A DNA stretch of 64,000 nucleotides from assembly GCA_025353765.1 (NCBI GenBank), contig JANXOD010000002.1:1-64000 (forward strand), in the 5' to 3' direction. Both the position numbers and the translations under genes were made by a program. The notes under the pieces were generated by a model. It did no database searches and was not told where the DNA came from. It worked only from the letters and a program-made list of their open reading frames with translations. Origin of the DNA: Sphingobacteriales bacterium. GTDB lineage: Bacteria > Bacteroidota > Bacteroidia > Sphingobacteriales > Sphingobacteriaceae. The first letter of the stretch is position 1; every line of letters starts with the position of its first letter. This document shows positions 37,516-45,949 of the stretch, piece after piece.

Positions 37516-38379
37516 TTGAAAGGAATTATATTAGCAGGCGGTTCTGGCACCAGGTTGCACCCGCTTACTCTGGCCATGAGTAAACAAATGATGCCGGTTT
37601 ATGATAAACCGATGATCTATTATCCATTATCAATTTTGATGCTGGCTGGCATAAATGAAATTCTCATTATTTCTACTCCGCATGATCTCCCGCATTTCGA
37701 AAAATTGCTTGGTAATGGTAGCCAGATAGGATGCAAATTCTCTTATAAAGTTCAGGAAGAGCCAAACGGATTGGCACAGGCATTTGTAATTGGTGCCGAT
37801 TTTATAGGAACAGATAAAGTAGCACTCATATTAGGAGATAATATTTTTTATGGTGATGGATTACCAAGATTACTACAAACTATGGGCGAGCCGGAAGGCG
37901 GTGTTGTTTTTGCCTACCCGGTATCAGATCCTGAACGTTATGGAGTAGTAGAATTTGATGGAGATTATCATGTGCTTTCCATTGAAGAAAAACCCGCTAA
38001 GCCTAAATCAAACTATGCTGTACCGGGGTTATATTTTTATGATAACTCTGTTGTTGAGATCTCCAAAAACATCCAGCCATCGCTACGTGGTGAATATGAA
38101 ATTACAGATGTCAATAAAGAATATTTAAAACAAGGCAAACTAAAGGTTGGAGTACTAAGTCGCGGTACGGCCTGGCTGGATACCGGAACCTTCAACTCTT
38201 TAATGCAGGCCGGACTTTTTGTACAGGTTATTGAAGAACGACAGGGTTTAAAAATCGGCTGTATTGAAGAAGTAGCCTATCGTATGGGGTATATCAATGC
38301 TAAAGAGTTGCGTAAGGTGGCAGAATCTCTTTGTAAAAGCGGCTATGGGCAATATTTGCTGAAATTGATTAAAGAATAG
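37516..38379 (+). CDS. rmlA: Glucose-1-phosphate thymidylyltransferase
   Basis: 287 residues from a TTG start ([18 protein letters not shown]). It makes dTDP-glucose, the first step to dTDP-rhamnose and related sugars for surface polysaccharide. GGSGTRL is the nucleotide-binding loop; [27 protein letters not shown] and the EEKP motif are typical of RmlA/RfbA. The short form length (about 290) is normal. No other rml gene is near. A TACATTTG -7 box (37488-37495) is 20 bp before the start. Confidence 0.95.
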   Translation: MKGIILAGGSGTRLHPLTLAMSKQMMPVYDKPMIYYPLSILMLAGINEILIISTPHDLPHFEKLLGNGSQIGCKFSYKVQEEPNGLAQAFVIGADFIGTDKVALILGDNIFYGDGLPRLLQTMGEPEGGVVFAYPVSDPERYGVVEFDGDYHVLSIEEKPAKPKSNYAVPGLYFYDNSVVEISKNIQPSLRGEYEITDVNKEYLKQGKLKVGVLSRGTAWLDTGTFNSLMQAGLFVQVIEERQGLKIGCIEEVAYRMGYINAKELRKVAESLCKSGYGQYLLKLIKE

Positions 38380-38533
38380 ATATTTTTCTTTGCCCTAAGA
38401 TTTAACCGCACAAGGCATAAAGAATTAGAAAAAGCTTTAACAGGTGTTTCTTCATGGGCATTTGCAAACCTGCGGAGTATTGTGCGAAATTTTACCCTGC
38501 CATTTCTAAACTTTGGAAGTGCATCAACGTTTC

Positions 38534-40042
38534 TTAATACCGGCCCTGGTTATCTTCTAGATCTTCATCCTCATCGCCAAATTCTGTACTAAACAAGCTA
38601 TTAAACATATCTGCAAAAGCAAATCCATTATCTAAAAATGATTTACTAAGCTGAGAGAACTCTGCCAGGCCATGCAATAAAAATTCCATTAATAACAGGC
38701 TCTGATTTTCACTGAGGCGTTGATGAAATTGCTTTACTATACTCTTTAAACCAGGAATAGAGTTTAAGGTTGTTTTATAATCCTGCTGAGAAAGGTTATC
38801 TAATAAATTTGCAGTATTGCCTGCACCAAACCAGTTCACAGTTTCTAAATAAGGATTTACGCCTTTAGATTTTTTAAGTTTTTCGGGATCGGGAAAATAG
38901 GTGATCATTAAGGTTTTAATGGCTTTTCCTACTAATATGTTGGCTACTGTGGCCGGACCTTCCAATTCTCCTTCATAAACCAATTCAATTTTTCCGGTTA
39001 TAGCCGGGATCACACCCAGAAAATCTGAAATGCGAACGAAAGTTTGTTTTTCATTATTAATCAGCATCCTGCGCTCGGCATTGCTGATCAAATTTTCATA
39101 AGCAGAAATAGTTAAACGGGCAGAAACGCCGGATTTTTTATCAATATATTCTGAGTTTCTGGCTTCAAAAGCGATTTGTTCAACCAGATCTTTTACCAGT
39201 CCGTCGGCTTCTATCTTTTCTTTTTGAGATGGAGTTAAGCGGGCTTCCTGCTGCGTTATTTTTCGTGATATTTCCACACTTCGCGGATAATGTGTTAATA
39301 TCTGGCTTTCAATGCGATCTTTCAAAGGTGTTACAATGGCACCACGATTGGTATAATCCTCCGGATTTGCAGTAAATACAAATTGAATATCCAGCGGTAA
39401 TCTTAATTTAAATCCACGAATTTGAATATCTTTTTCTTGCAAAATGTTGAAGAGTGCAACTTGTATGCGGGCTTGTAAATCTGGCAATTCATTGATCACA
39501 AAAATACCTCGATGTGCCCGGGGAATTAATCCGAAATGAATGACTCGTTCATCCGAGTAAGTAAGTTTCATCGTTGCCGCTTTAATCGGATCAACATCAC
39601 CAATTAAATCAGCAACCGTCACATCAGGAGTGGCCAACTTTTCGGTATAACGTTCGGAGCGATGAAGCCAGGCAATCGGAGTATCATCGCCTTTTATTGA
39701 AAGTATATGATGACCAAACCACGAAATTGGGTTTAAAGGATCTTCAAATAGCTCTGATCCTTCAATATAAGGAACATATTCATCCAATAAATTGATCATT
39801 AAACGGGCGATCCGGGTTTTTGCCTGTCCGCGTAGGCCAAGTAATAAGATATTATGTTGAGATAAAATGGCCGTTTGAAGATCAGGAATGACAGTATCTT
39901 CATAACCAATAATACCTTCAAAACCGGCATCTTTATTTTTTAGTTGCTTAATCAGATTTTCACGCAACTCTTCCTTTACAGATCGTGCCCGGTAACCCGA
40001 TGCTTTTAATTCCTTAAGTGTTTTTATGTTGTTATTGCTCAT
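38534..40042 (-). CDS. MoxR-like AAA+ ATPase (magnesium-chelatase-I-like)
   Basis: 502 residues. The AAA+ core has a Walker A variant LLGLRGQAKTR (about 70), Walker B GIFVINELPDL, sensor 1 VFTANPEDY with TNRG and the arginine LKDRIESQI. This resembles BchI/ChlI and MoxR ATPases, but no chelatase or bacteriochlorophyll gene is present. The canonical GKT/S is replaced by AKT. It is paired with a vWA protein upstream on the same strand. MoxR-vWA pairs usually act as metal-insertion or assembly chaperones. Confidence 0.87.
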   Translation of the reverse strand: MSNNNIKTLKELKASGYRARSVKEELRENLIKQLKNKDAGFEGIIGYEDTVIPDLQTAILSQHNILLLGLRGQAKTRIARLMINLLDEYVPYIEGSELFEDPLNPISWFGHHILSIKGDDTPIAWLHRSERYTEKLATPDVTVADLIGDVDPIKAATMKLTYSDERVIHFGLIPRAHRGIFVINELPDLQARIQVALFNILQEKDIQIRGFKLRLPLDIQFVFTANPEDYTNRGAIVTPLKDRIESQILTHYPRSVEISRKITQQEARLTPSQKEKIEADGLVKDLVEQIAFEARNSEYIDKKSGVSARLTISAYENLISNAERRMLINNEKQTFVRISDFLGVIPAITGKIELVYEGELEGPATVANILVGKAIKTLMITYFPDPEKLKKSKGVNPYLETVNWFGAGNTANLLDNLSQQDYKTTLNSIPGLKSIVKQFHQRLSENQSLLLMEFLLHGLAEFSQLSKSFLDNGFAFADMFNSLFSTEFGDEDEDLEDNQGRY

Positions 40043-40053
40043 GTTTATTTGTT

Positions 40054-40155
40054 AGTCCGGAAGTCGGAAAAGTCCGAAAGTCCGCTTTGTTTTTTGTTAG
40101 TATGAAATTGGAGTATAAAACGAATAATCTTCCGGTCTTTTCTGACTTTCCGACT
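40054..40155. repeat. Inverted pair of AGTCGGAAAGTCCG-type repeats
   Basis: agtccggaagtcggaaaagt with a further ccgaaagtccg at 40054-40084 and, in the opposite orientation, tccggtcttttctgactttc at 40131-40150. The first block is a short-period (8-9 nt) repeat 11 bp before the MoxR ATG; the two blocks could fold into a long imperfect stem in the vWA-MoxR transcript. Confidence 0.6.
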
Positions 40156-40169
40156 ATTAATCTTCCCAA

Positions 40170-41270
40170 CTATCGCACCGTCCTTCTCCTATTCTTAATA
40201 TAATCCTCAAAAATGTATTCTCCTAATCCGTTAAGAGAACTATAAAATGCTTTACCGCCATTAATTTCAGTAAACTGACGAACAAATTGTTGTAAATAGG
40301 GATCTTTAGCAATCATAAAGGTAGTAATCGGAATTCCTAAACGTTTACATTGCGCAGCCATATTTAAGGTTTTACTGACCACTTTACGGTCGAGCCCGAT
40401 GCTGTTTTTATAGTATTTAGTTCCTTCTTTCAAGCAGGTTGGTTTACCATCGGTAATCATAAAGATCTGCTTATTATGGGTTTTACGACGGCGCAATAAA
40501 TCTACCGCTAGTTCTAAACCTGCATAGGTATTGGTATGAAAAGGCCCAACTTGCAGATAAGGAAGATCTTTGATAGAAATAGGCCAGGCATCATTACCAA
40601 AAACCACAATGTCCAAGGTGTCTTTTGGGTATTTAGTACGAATTAACTCAGCTAAAGCCATAGCTACTTTTTTAGCAGGTGTGATCCGGTCTTCGCCATA
40701 TAAGATCATAGAATGTGAAATATCAATCATTAAAACCGTAGATGTAATGGTTTTATAATCTTTTTCTTCCACTTCCAAATCACGTTCGGTCATGGTAAAA
40801 TCAGCAATACCATGATTGATTTGAGCATTATGGATAGAAGCCGTCATATCAATCTGATCCAGGCTATCGCCAAACTGAAACTCTCTGCGATCTGCATTTT
40901 TCTCTTCGCCTAAGCCCGAAATATTGGTGTTATGATTTCCTTCTCCAGATTTTTTTAGCTTCCCAAAAATCTCTTCCAATGCTGATTGGCGAATACTCTG
41001 CTCTGTTTTGGCAGTAATTTTAAAACCTCCAGAATTTTGGTCATCATTACCTAAATAACCTTTCTTTTTCAGGTCATCAATAAAATCCCCCATTCCGTAC
41101 TCATCTGTTGTAAGCTTGTATTGCTTATCTAATTCGTTCATCCAAGCAATTGCTTCATTCGCATCACCTGCTGTGTAATTGAGCAATTCAAGAAATAGTT
41201 TTAGCAGTTCATCAAACCCGCCTTTCGGGAGTTCATTGGGTATAAATTTTGAGAATTCGTGTCCCCGCAT
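40170..41270 (-). CDS. vWA-domain protein partner of the MoxR ATPase
   Basis: 366 residues. An N-terminal helical region (about 1-180) is followed by a von Willebrand A domain with the MIDAS motif in LMIDISHSMILYGEDR (DxSxS at about 187-191), VVFGNDAW, THNKQIFMITDGKPT and a Thr in TNTYAG. This pattern matches metal-dependent vWA adaptors that work with MoxR ATPases. It precedes the MoxR gene with a 127-bp gap containing an inverted repeat. Confidence 0.85.
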   Translation of the reverse strand: MRGHEFSKFIPNELPKGGFDELLKLFLELLNYTAGDANEAIAWMNELDKQYKLTTDEYGMGDFIDDLKKKGYLGNDDQNSGGFKITAKTEQSIRQSALEEIFGKLKKSGEGNHNTNISGLGEEKNADRREFQFGDSLDQIDMTASIHNAQINHGIADFTMTERDLEVEEKDYKTITSTVLMIDISHSMILYGEDRITPAKKVAMALAELIRTKYPKDTLDIVVFGNDAWPISIKDLPYLQVGPFHTNTYAGLELAVDLLRRRKTHNKQIFMITDGKPTCLKEGTKYYKNSIGLDRKVVSKTLNMAAQCKRLGIPITTFMIAKDPYLQQFVRQFTEINGGKAFYSSLNGLGEYIFEDYIKNRRRTVR

Positions 41271-41435
41271 AGTATGTGCCTTTCCAGATAATTAACGAGA
41301 AATCGAAGATAAAAGTTTGGAATGCTATGTATGTTAAGGATATGTCAAATTACGCTTCAGATACCTTTTGCAGGATAGAGAATGTTATTGTTAATCTACT
41401 AATGATGATTACTTTTAGAAACTTAAATCCATCAA

Positions 41436-41882
41436 ATGAAAAAGTATCTTCTTTTATTATTCTTGTTTCTTTTTACGGCTTTTGCCGGATATGGACAACC
41501 TGCTAAAAATCAAGCCGCAAAAAATACATCAGCTATTTTAAAGGTTCTCGAAGATCAACGCCTGGCATGGAATCGCGGTAACATTGAAGAATATATGCAG
41601 GGTTACTGGCAATCCGATTCACTTTTATTTGTGGGAAAAAACGGACCGAAATACGGCTGGCAAAACACATTGGATAATTATAAAAAAGCATATCCCAATA
41701 AGGAAACTATGGGATTTTTAACCTTTGATATTAAAGAAGTGAGAATGATGGATAAGCAAAATGCCTTTGTTTTAGGCGCATGGTATTTAAAGAGGGAAAA
41801 AGACGAACCACAAGGATTTTTTACTTTGCTGCTTAAGAAGGTAAAAGGAGAATGGAGGGTTATAGCAGATCATTCATCTTAA
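41436..41882 (+). CDS. Secreted NTF2-like (DUF4440/SnoaL) protein
   Basis: 148 residues with a signal peptide ending AGYGQ. The rest is a cone-shaped NTF2-like fold: ILKVLEDQRLAWNRGNIEEYMQGYW, SLLFVGKNGPKYGW and the closing FFTLLLKKVKGEWRVIADHSS, the usual DUF4440 ending. Such proteins bind small molecules or are hydrolases/isomerases; the ligand is unknown. A weak ORF at 41276 overlaps it and is rejected. Confidence 0.85.
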   Translation: MKKYLLLLFLFLFTAFAGYGQPAKNQAAKNTSAILKVLEDQRLAWNRGNIEEYMQGYWQSDSLLFVGKNGPKYGWQNTLDNYKKAYPNKETMGFLTFDIKEVRMMDKQNAFVLGAWYLKREKDEPQGFFTLLLKKVKGEWRVIADHSS

Positions 41883-41999
41883 TGATTGAGGCAAAATATA
41901 ATTCGGCTAATCGTTATTTTGTATGTATTAGGGTAAACAAAAAATATACTTTATAGGTTGTCTAAAGTAGGCTTTTTAGTAATATTAAAATTTAGAGTT

Positions 42000-42524
42000 A
42001 TGGAAAGATTAGTAATTATGTACGTGTTTGTGCTAGCGTCTTTTTTAATAGCTTGTACCAGCGGCAATAAACAAAAGGATGAGTCTTCATCTACTATTGA
42101 TACTGCAACTCAATCCGAATCACCTGCACCTTCTACTGATAATGCTGCTGTTTCTAATAACATTGAACTGACTGGCAATGATCAGATGAAATACAATATA
42201 AATCTGATAAGAGTTAAGGCTGGTGATAAGGTAACACTTACTTTAAAAAATATCGGTACTATGCCTAAAGAAGCTATGGCGCATAATTTTATACTCTTAG
42301 CACTAGGTACAGATATAGAAAAATTTGCCATGAAAGCTATGGTAAGTAAAGAGACTGATTACATTCCTTCCACAGAGAAATCAGCTGTATTAGCACATAC
42401 TAAATTAAATGGTCCGGGAGAATCGGACACCATTGAATTCACTGCGCCTAAAGGCGAGTACGATTATATTTGTAGTTTCCCAGGGCATTATGCAACAATG
42501 AAAGGTAAATTGATTGCTGAGTAG
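42000..42524 (+). CDS. Azurin-like cupredoxin lipoprotein
   Basis: 174 residues from the ATG at 42000 (MERLVIMYVF), which gives a proper lipobox LIAC at about 20; the ORF track start at 41958 adds a spurious leader. The Ser/Thr-rich linker (about 22-55) is followed by a type 1 copper domain. Ligands are His in AMAHNF and the C-x4-H-x4-M set in ICSFPGHYATM, with azurin spacing. It probably carries electrons at the outer or cell-surface membrane, for example to a cytochrome oxidase or peroxidase; no such partner is nearby. Confidence 0.9.
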   Translation: MERLVIMYVFVLASFLIACTSGNKQKDESSSTIDTATQSESPAPSTDNAAVSNNIELTGNDQMKYNINLIRVKAGDKVTLTLKNIGTMPKEAMAHNFILLALGTDIEKFAMKAMVSKETDYIPSTEKSAVLAHTKLNGPGESDTIEFTAPKGEYDYICSFPGHYATMKGKLIAE

Positions 42525-42625
42525 GTTGCTGCATGACATTAATGGTCATAATTGGGCGATTTTACTTTGAATGGAGTTGTAATGAGCTATTTGAGAACGA
42601 GATTTAACTACATAATAGTTAATTG

Positions 42626-42952
42626 CTATTTCAACTTCTCATTATTCTTATGCCGTTCAGCATCCCGGATATTTTTCTTTTCCAGGTTTTTTTGAAGCGC
42701 TTCAGTTAAATCAATGCCAGTTTGATTTGCCAGACAAATTAAAACGAAAAGTACATCCGCAAGTTCATCTCCAAGGTCAGCACCTTCATCTGATTTTTTG
42801 AAAGATTGCTCTCCATATTTTCTGGCCATGATACGGGCTACTTCGCCTACTTCTTCCATTAAAATAGCAGTATTCGTTAATTCATTAAAGTAACGAACTC
42901 CTGTTGTACTGATCCAATTATCAACTAATTTTTGAGCCTGTTCTATTGTCAT
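42626..42952 (-). CDS. MazG-like nucleotide pyrophosphohydrolase
   Basis: 108 residues. The EEVGEVARI helix and DELADVLFVL helix hold the acidic Mg2+ site (E-x-x-E and E/D-x-x-D) of the all-alpha NTP pyrophosphatase superfamily. It probably removes aberrant nucleotides. It follows dtd with 3 bp, so the two are co-transcribed. Confidence 0.88.
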   Translation of the reverse strand: MTIEQAQKLVDNWISTTGVRYFNELTNTAILMEEVGEVARIMARKYGEQSFKKSDEGADLGDELADVLFVLICLANQTGIDLTEALQKNLEKKNIRDAERHKNNEKLK

Positions 42953-42955
42953 TTG

Positions 42956-43408
42956 TTATTCTCTGTTCTTTGTATCAATGCATATAGTTACTGGTCCATC
43001 ATTTAGTAAGCTTACTTTCATATCTGCACCAAATATGCCAGTTTGAGTTTTTTTGCTCGTATAATTTTCTAATTTTAAAATCATCATCTCATATAAGGGG
43101 ATCGCTTTTTCAGGTCTTGCAGCACGGGTAAATCCCGGACGATTTCCTTTTTTAGTTTGAGCAAATAAGGTGAATTGGGAGATTAAAAGTATGGAGCCAT
43201 CTACATTTGCAAGAGATTTATTCATTTGCCCGTTTTCATCATCAAAAATACGCATGTTGGCAATTTTTTGCGACAGCCATTCAGCATCTTCTTCTGTATC
43301 TGCATCTTCAATCCCAATTAAAACTAAAAATCCTGTTTTAATGTGTCCGATAATTTCTCCATTAACTTTTACAGAAGCTTCAGAAACACGCTGGATAACT
43401 ACTCTCAT
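42956..43408 (-). CDS. dtd: D-aminoacyl-tRNA deacylase
   Basis: 150 residues. MRVVIQRVSEASVKVNGE at the N-terminus, SQFTLFAQTKKGNRPGF and the C-terminal NDGPVTI (Gly-cisPro-type) are the DTD signature. It hydrolyses D-aminoacyl- and mischarged glycyl-tRNA. A short TTTAGTTATTTAATCG-type repeat lies directly before its start codon (43411-43442). Confidence 0.95.
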   Translation of the reverse strand: MRVVIQRVSEASVKVNGEIIGHIKTGFLVLIGIEDADTEEDAEWLSQKIANMRIFDDENGQMNKSLANVDGSILLISQFTLFAQTKKGNRPGFTRAARPEKAIPLYEMMILKLENYTSKKTQTGIFGADMKVSLLNDGPVTICIDTKNRE

Positions 43409-43410
43409 AA

Positions 43411-43442
43411 CTGTTTAGTTATTTAATCGTTTAGATGTTTAA
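43411..43442 (-). repeat. Start-proximal GTTTAGTTATTTAATCGTTTA repeat before dtd
   Basis: tgtttagttatttaatcgtt, then tagatgtttaa, a period of about 8 nt, immediately before the dtd ATG. It belongs to the same kind of start-adjacent short-period repeats seen at PH-SHOCT, MoxR, metH and der. Confidence 0.5.
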
Positions 43443-43470
43443 CTGGTTTCTCTATTTTCAAATTGACACA

Positions 43471-44391
43471 TTAACTTCTCGTTTCATTTCCATGATAAAT
43501 GCTCAGGTAACTCTCATAACGGGATATTTCAATTTCATCATTTTCAAGGGCTTTTAAAATGGCACAGCCTGGTTCATTTATATGCCGACAATTATGAAAC
43601 CTGCAGCTACTCATCAGTTGTCGTATTTCGGGAAACAAAGGGCCTAAATCTTGTTTCTCAATATCAAATACACCCAATTCTCGTATTCCCGGCGTATCTA
43701 TCAAATATCCGCCGAAAGGCAATGGGAACATTTCTGCAAAGGTGGTGGTGTGTTTTCCCTTATCACTCCAATCGGAAATTTCTCCTGTTTTAAGTCCGGA
43801 GCCTGGTAGTAATGCATTAATTAAAGTAGATTTTCCTACACCCGAGTGCCCGGTTACTAAAGTTACTTTATCTTTTAGTAGTTCTTTAACTTCATCAATA
43901 TGAGTTCCTGCTAATGCTGAAACTCCATAGCATGGATAGCCAATATTTTCATAAATGGATTGATATTCAGAAAGAACTTCCAGACCTTCATCACTGAAAA
44001 GATCCAATTTATTGAATACTAACTTTGCAGGAATATCGTAGGCTTCGGCTGTAACCAAAAAGCGGTCAATAAACCCCAATGAAGTACGGGGAGATGCCAG
44101 GGTAATAATCAGAAATGCCTGATCTAGATTTGCGGCTATAATTTGAGCCTGTTTGGAGAGATTAACAGATTTGCGTATAATATAATTTTTACGCGGATGA
44201 AGATTGGTAATAATTCCGGTATCCTGATCGGGTTCCTGATCCAATTCAACCTGATCGCCAACAGCAATGGGATTGGTTGTTTTGATATCCAGAGTTCGGA
44301 ATTTTCCTTTGATCCGGCAGTTTATAGTTTGGCCTTGATCGGTTAATACTTCGTACCAGCTACCTGTAGATTTTATGACTAAGCCCTGCAT
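43471..44391 (-). CDS. rsgA: Ribosome small subunit-dependent GTPase A
   Basis: 306 residues from the ATG at 44391 (MQGLVIKSTGSWYEV), the family-like start; 44412 adds seven residues. A circularly permuted GTPase that checks late 30S maturation. An N-terminal OB fold (to about 70) is followed by G4 FNKLD before G1 GHSGVGKST and G3 DTPGI. The C-terminal zinc site is CRFHNCRHINEPGC. Cytoplasmic. Confidence 0.95.
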   Translation of the reverse strand: MQGLVIKSTGSWYEVLTDQGQTINCRIKGKFRTLDIKTTNPIAVGDQVELDQEPDQDTGIITNLHPRKNYIIRKSVNLSKQAQIIAANLDQAFLIITLASPRTSLGFIDRFLVTAEAYDIPAKLVFNKLDLFSDEGLEVLSEYQSIYENIGYPCYGVSALAGTHIDEVKELLKDKVTLVTGHSGVGKSTLINALLPGSGLKTGEISDWSDKGKHTTTFAEMFPLPFGGYLIDTPGIRELGVFDIEKQDLGPLFPEIRQLMSSCRFHNCRHINEPGCAILKALENDEIEISRYESYLSIYHGNETRS

Positions 44392-44458
44392 TGGGGGATA
44401 AAGATAAAACAAGCAAAATTAGAATCAATAATCCGATAGCTAAAATATGCCAATAACT

Positions 44459-44587
44459 TTAAAAGCATTTTAATATATCGCATAAACTCCGCATAACATT
44501 AAATACCAGTTTTACTATGTGGATAAAATCTGCCATAGCATCAAACAGAGGTTTTGCTATATGGCTGAAACTTGCTATGGCATTCTG
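44459..44587 (-). repeat. Degenerate 21/42-bp repeat directly after the metF stop
   Basis: Copies such as ttttactatgtggataaaat and ttttgctatatggctgaaac are 42 bp apart with related half-units between (atctgccatagcatc, cttgctatggcat). On the minus strand, exactly in frame after the metF TAA, 42 sense codons run to a TAA and split into heptads such as AIASFSH, IAKPLFD, AMADFIH, IVKLVFN, VMRSLCD. Confidence 0.65.
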
Positions 44588-45544
44588 TTAAAAAATAGCT
44601 TCCGCAATCTTTTTAGTAGGGCCCGGATTGCTCATGGTATAAAAATGCAATACTGGTGCGCCAAACTTTATTAATTCTTTGCACTGGTTAATCATAAACT
44701 CTATCCCAACCTCTTTTACTTCTTTTTCAGATTTGCATTTTGATACTGCATCACTGAGCTCTTCAGGAATATCAATATGGAATATTTTTGGCAGATTAAT
44801 TAATTGCTTTGAACCTGTAATGGGTTTTAATCCGGGAATGATAGGTACGTGGATATCATTTTGCCTACACAGGTTTACAAATTCGAAATATTTAGCATTA
44901 TCAAAAAACATTTGAGTAACAATAAATTCAGCTCCCATATCTACTTTTTTCTTCAAAAATTTGAAATCAGCTTTTAAGTTTGGAGCTTCAAAATGCTTTT
45001 CAGGATATCCGGCAACGCCAATACAAAAGTTAGTTTTAAAGGATGTGTCATGGTCTTCATGCAAATAGATGCCATTGTTCATGCCTGTAACCTGCTCCAA
45101 TAAATCTATAGCATAAGCATGTCCGTTGGGTGTAGAAATAAAGCCTGCATCTGCTTTGCGGGCATCCCCACGTAAAACTAAAACATTTTCAATCCCAAGA
45201 AATTGAAGATCGATTAAGGCATTTTCAGTTTCTTCTTTTGTAAATCCGCCACAAATTAAATGAGGTACTGCATCCACTTTATAACGGTTCATAATTGCGG
45301 CACAAATGGCTACAGTCCCGGGACGTTTACGATAGGATACTTTTTCCAGCAATCCGTTATCATGTTGTTTATAGATGTAATCTTCACGATGATATGTAAC
45401 ATCAATAAATGGTGGTTTGAATTCCATTAAAGGGTCTATGGCATCGTATATTCCCTGAATGCTTTGCCCTTTTATTGGCGGAAGCAATTCGAAAGAAAAT
45501 AGAGTTTTGCCATTTGCATTTTGTATGTGTTCGGTTATTTTCAT
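44588..45544 (-). CDS. metF: Methylenetetrahydrofolate reductase
   Basis: 318 residues, FAD-dependent TIM barrel. It makes 5-methyl-THF, the methyl donor for MetH. Family marks: FSFELLPPIKGQS with the catalytic Glu, FIDVTYHREDY, VLRGDARK, the GVAGYPEKH loop, EFIVTQMFFDNAKYFEF and PVLHFYTM near the end. It lies downstream of metH on the same strand, with one small membrane protein gene between, and so is probably in the SAM-riboswitch transcript. Confidence 0.96.
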   Translation of the reverse strand: MKITEHIQNANGKTLFSFELLPPIKGQSIQGIYDAIDPLMEFKPPFIDVTYHREDYIYKQHDNGLLEKVSYRKRPGTVAICAAIMNRYKVDAVPHLICGGFTKEETENALIDLQFLGIENVLVLRGDARKADAGFISTPNGHAYAIDLLEQVTGMNNGIYLHEDHDTSFKTNFCIGVAGYPEKHFEAPNLKADFKFLKKKVDMGAEFIVTQMFFDNAKYFEFVNLCRQNDIHVPIIPGLKPITGSKQLINLPKIFHIDIPEELSDAVSKCKSEKEVKEVGIEFMINQCKELIKFGAPVLHFYTMSNPGPTKKIAEAIF

Positions 45545-45565
45545 TTGAGAATGGTGTGTTGAAAG

Positions 45566-45904
45566 TTATAAGTCATGATTTACAAGACTTAGCATAAACA
45601 AAATGTATCCTATTAATATTGCTATCTCTGTAGTAGTTATTATTAAGATATACTTTAAACGATCTTTAATTGATGAATATGGTAAAAAAGCTTTTATAAT
45701 CAGATTTAATGTCAGGTAATAGGATAAAGGAAGTATAAGCCAAAGTAAATAAGGTAAGATTTGCGAAATATCTAATGTAGACCATCCTATAAGATGGAAG
45801 AAACTATTAACCAAATGAAAAAATGCATAACTAAAAAACGGAATCCATACAGTAACTATTAAAAAAGCTACTAACCAGTTTTTATTTATTTTAGAAATAT
45901 TCAT
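45566..45904 (-). CDS. Small membrane protein, unknown function
   Basis: 112 residues with three hydrophobic segments (about 11-33, 46-70 and 84-106). AT-rich and without recognised motifs. It lies between metH and metF on the same strand (45 and 21 bp gaps), so it would be co-transcribed with them; this looks like an insertion into an otherwise paired metH-metF unit. It may be a methionine-unrelated passenger. Confidence 0.55.
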   Translation of the reverse strand: MNISKINKNWLVAFLIVTVWIPFFSYAFFHLVNSFFHLIGWSTLDISQILPYLLWLILPLSYYLTLNLIIKAFLPYSSIKDRLKYILIITTTEIAILIGYILFMLSLVNHDL

Positions 45905-45949
45905 AAATTTTATTTTTTATAAATCAGTCTCAACACTCATATCTAGAAA

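Noticed and set aside
38534-41270. Magnesium chelatase subunits I and D
   Set aside because: Only general MoxR/vWA similarity; no chelatase H subunit or tetrapyrrole gene in the window.
41276-41506. 76-residue ORF before the NTF2-like gene
   Set aside because: It overlaps the signal peptide of a well-supported gene in another frame and has no coding character.
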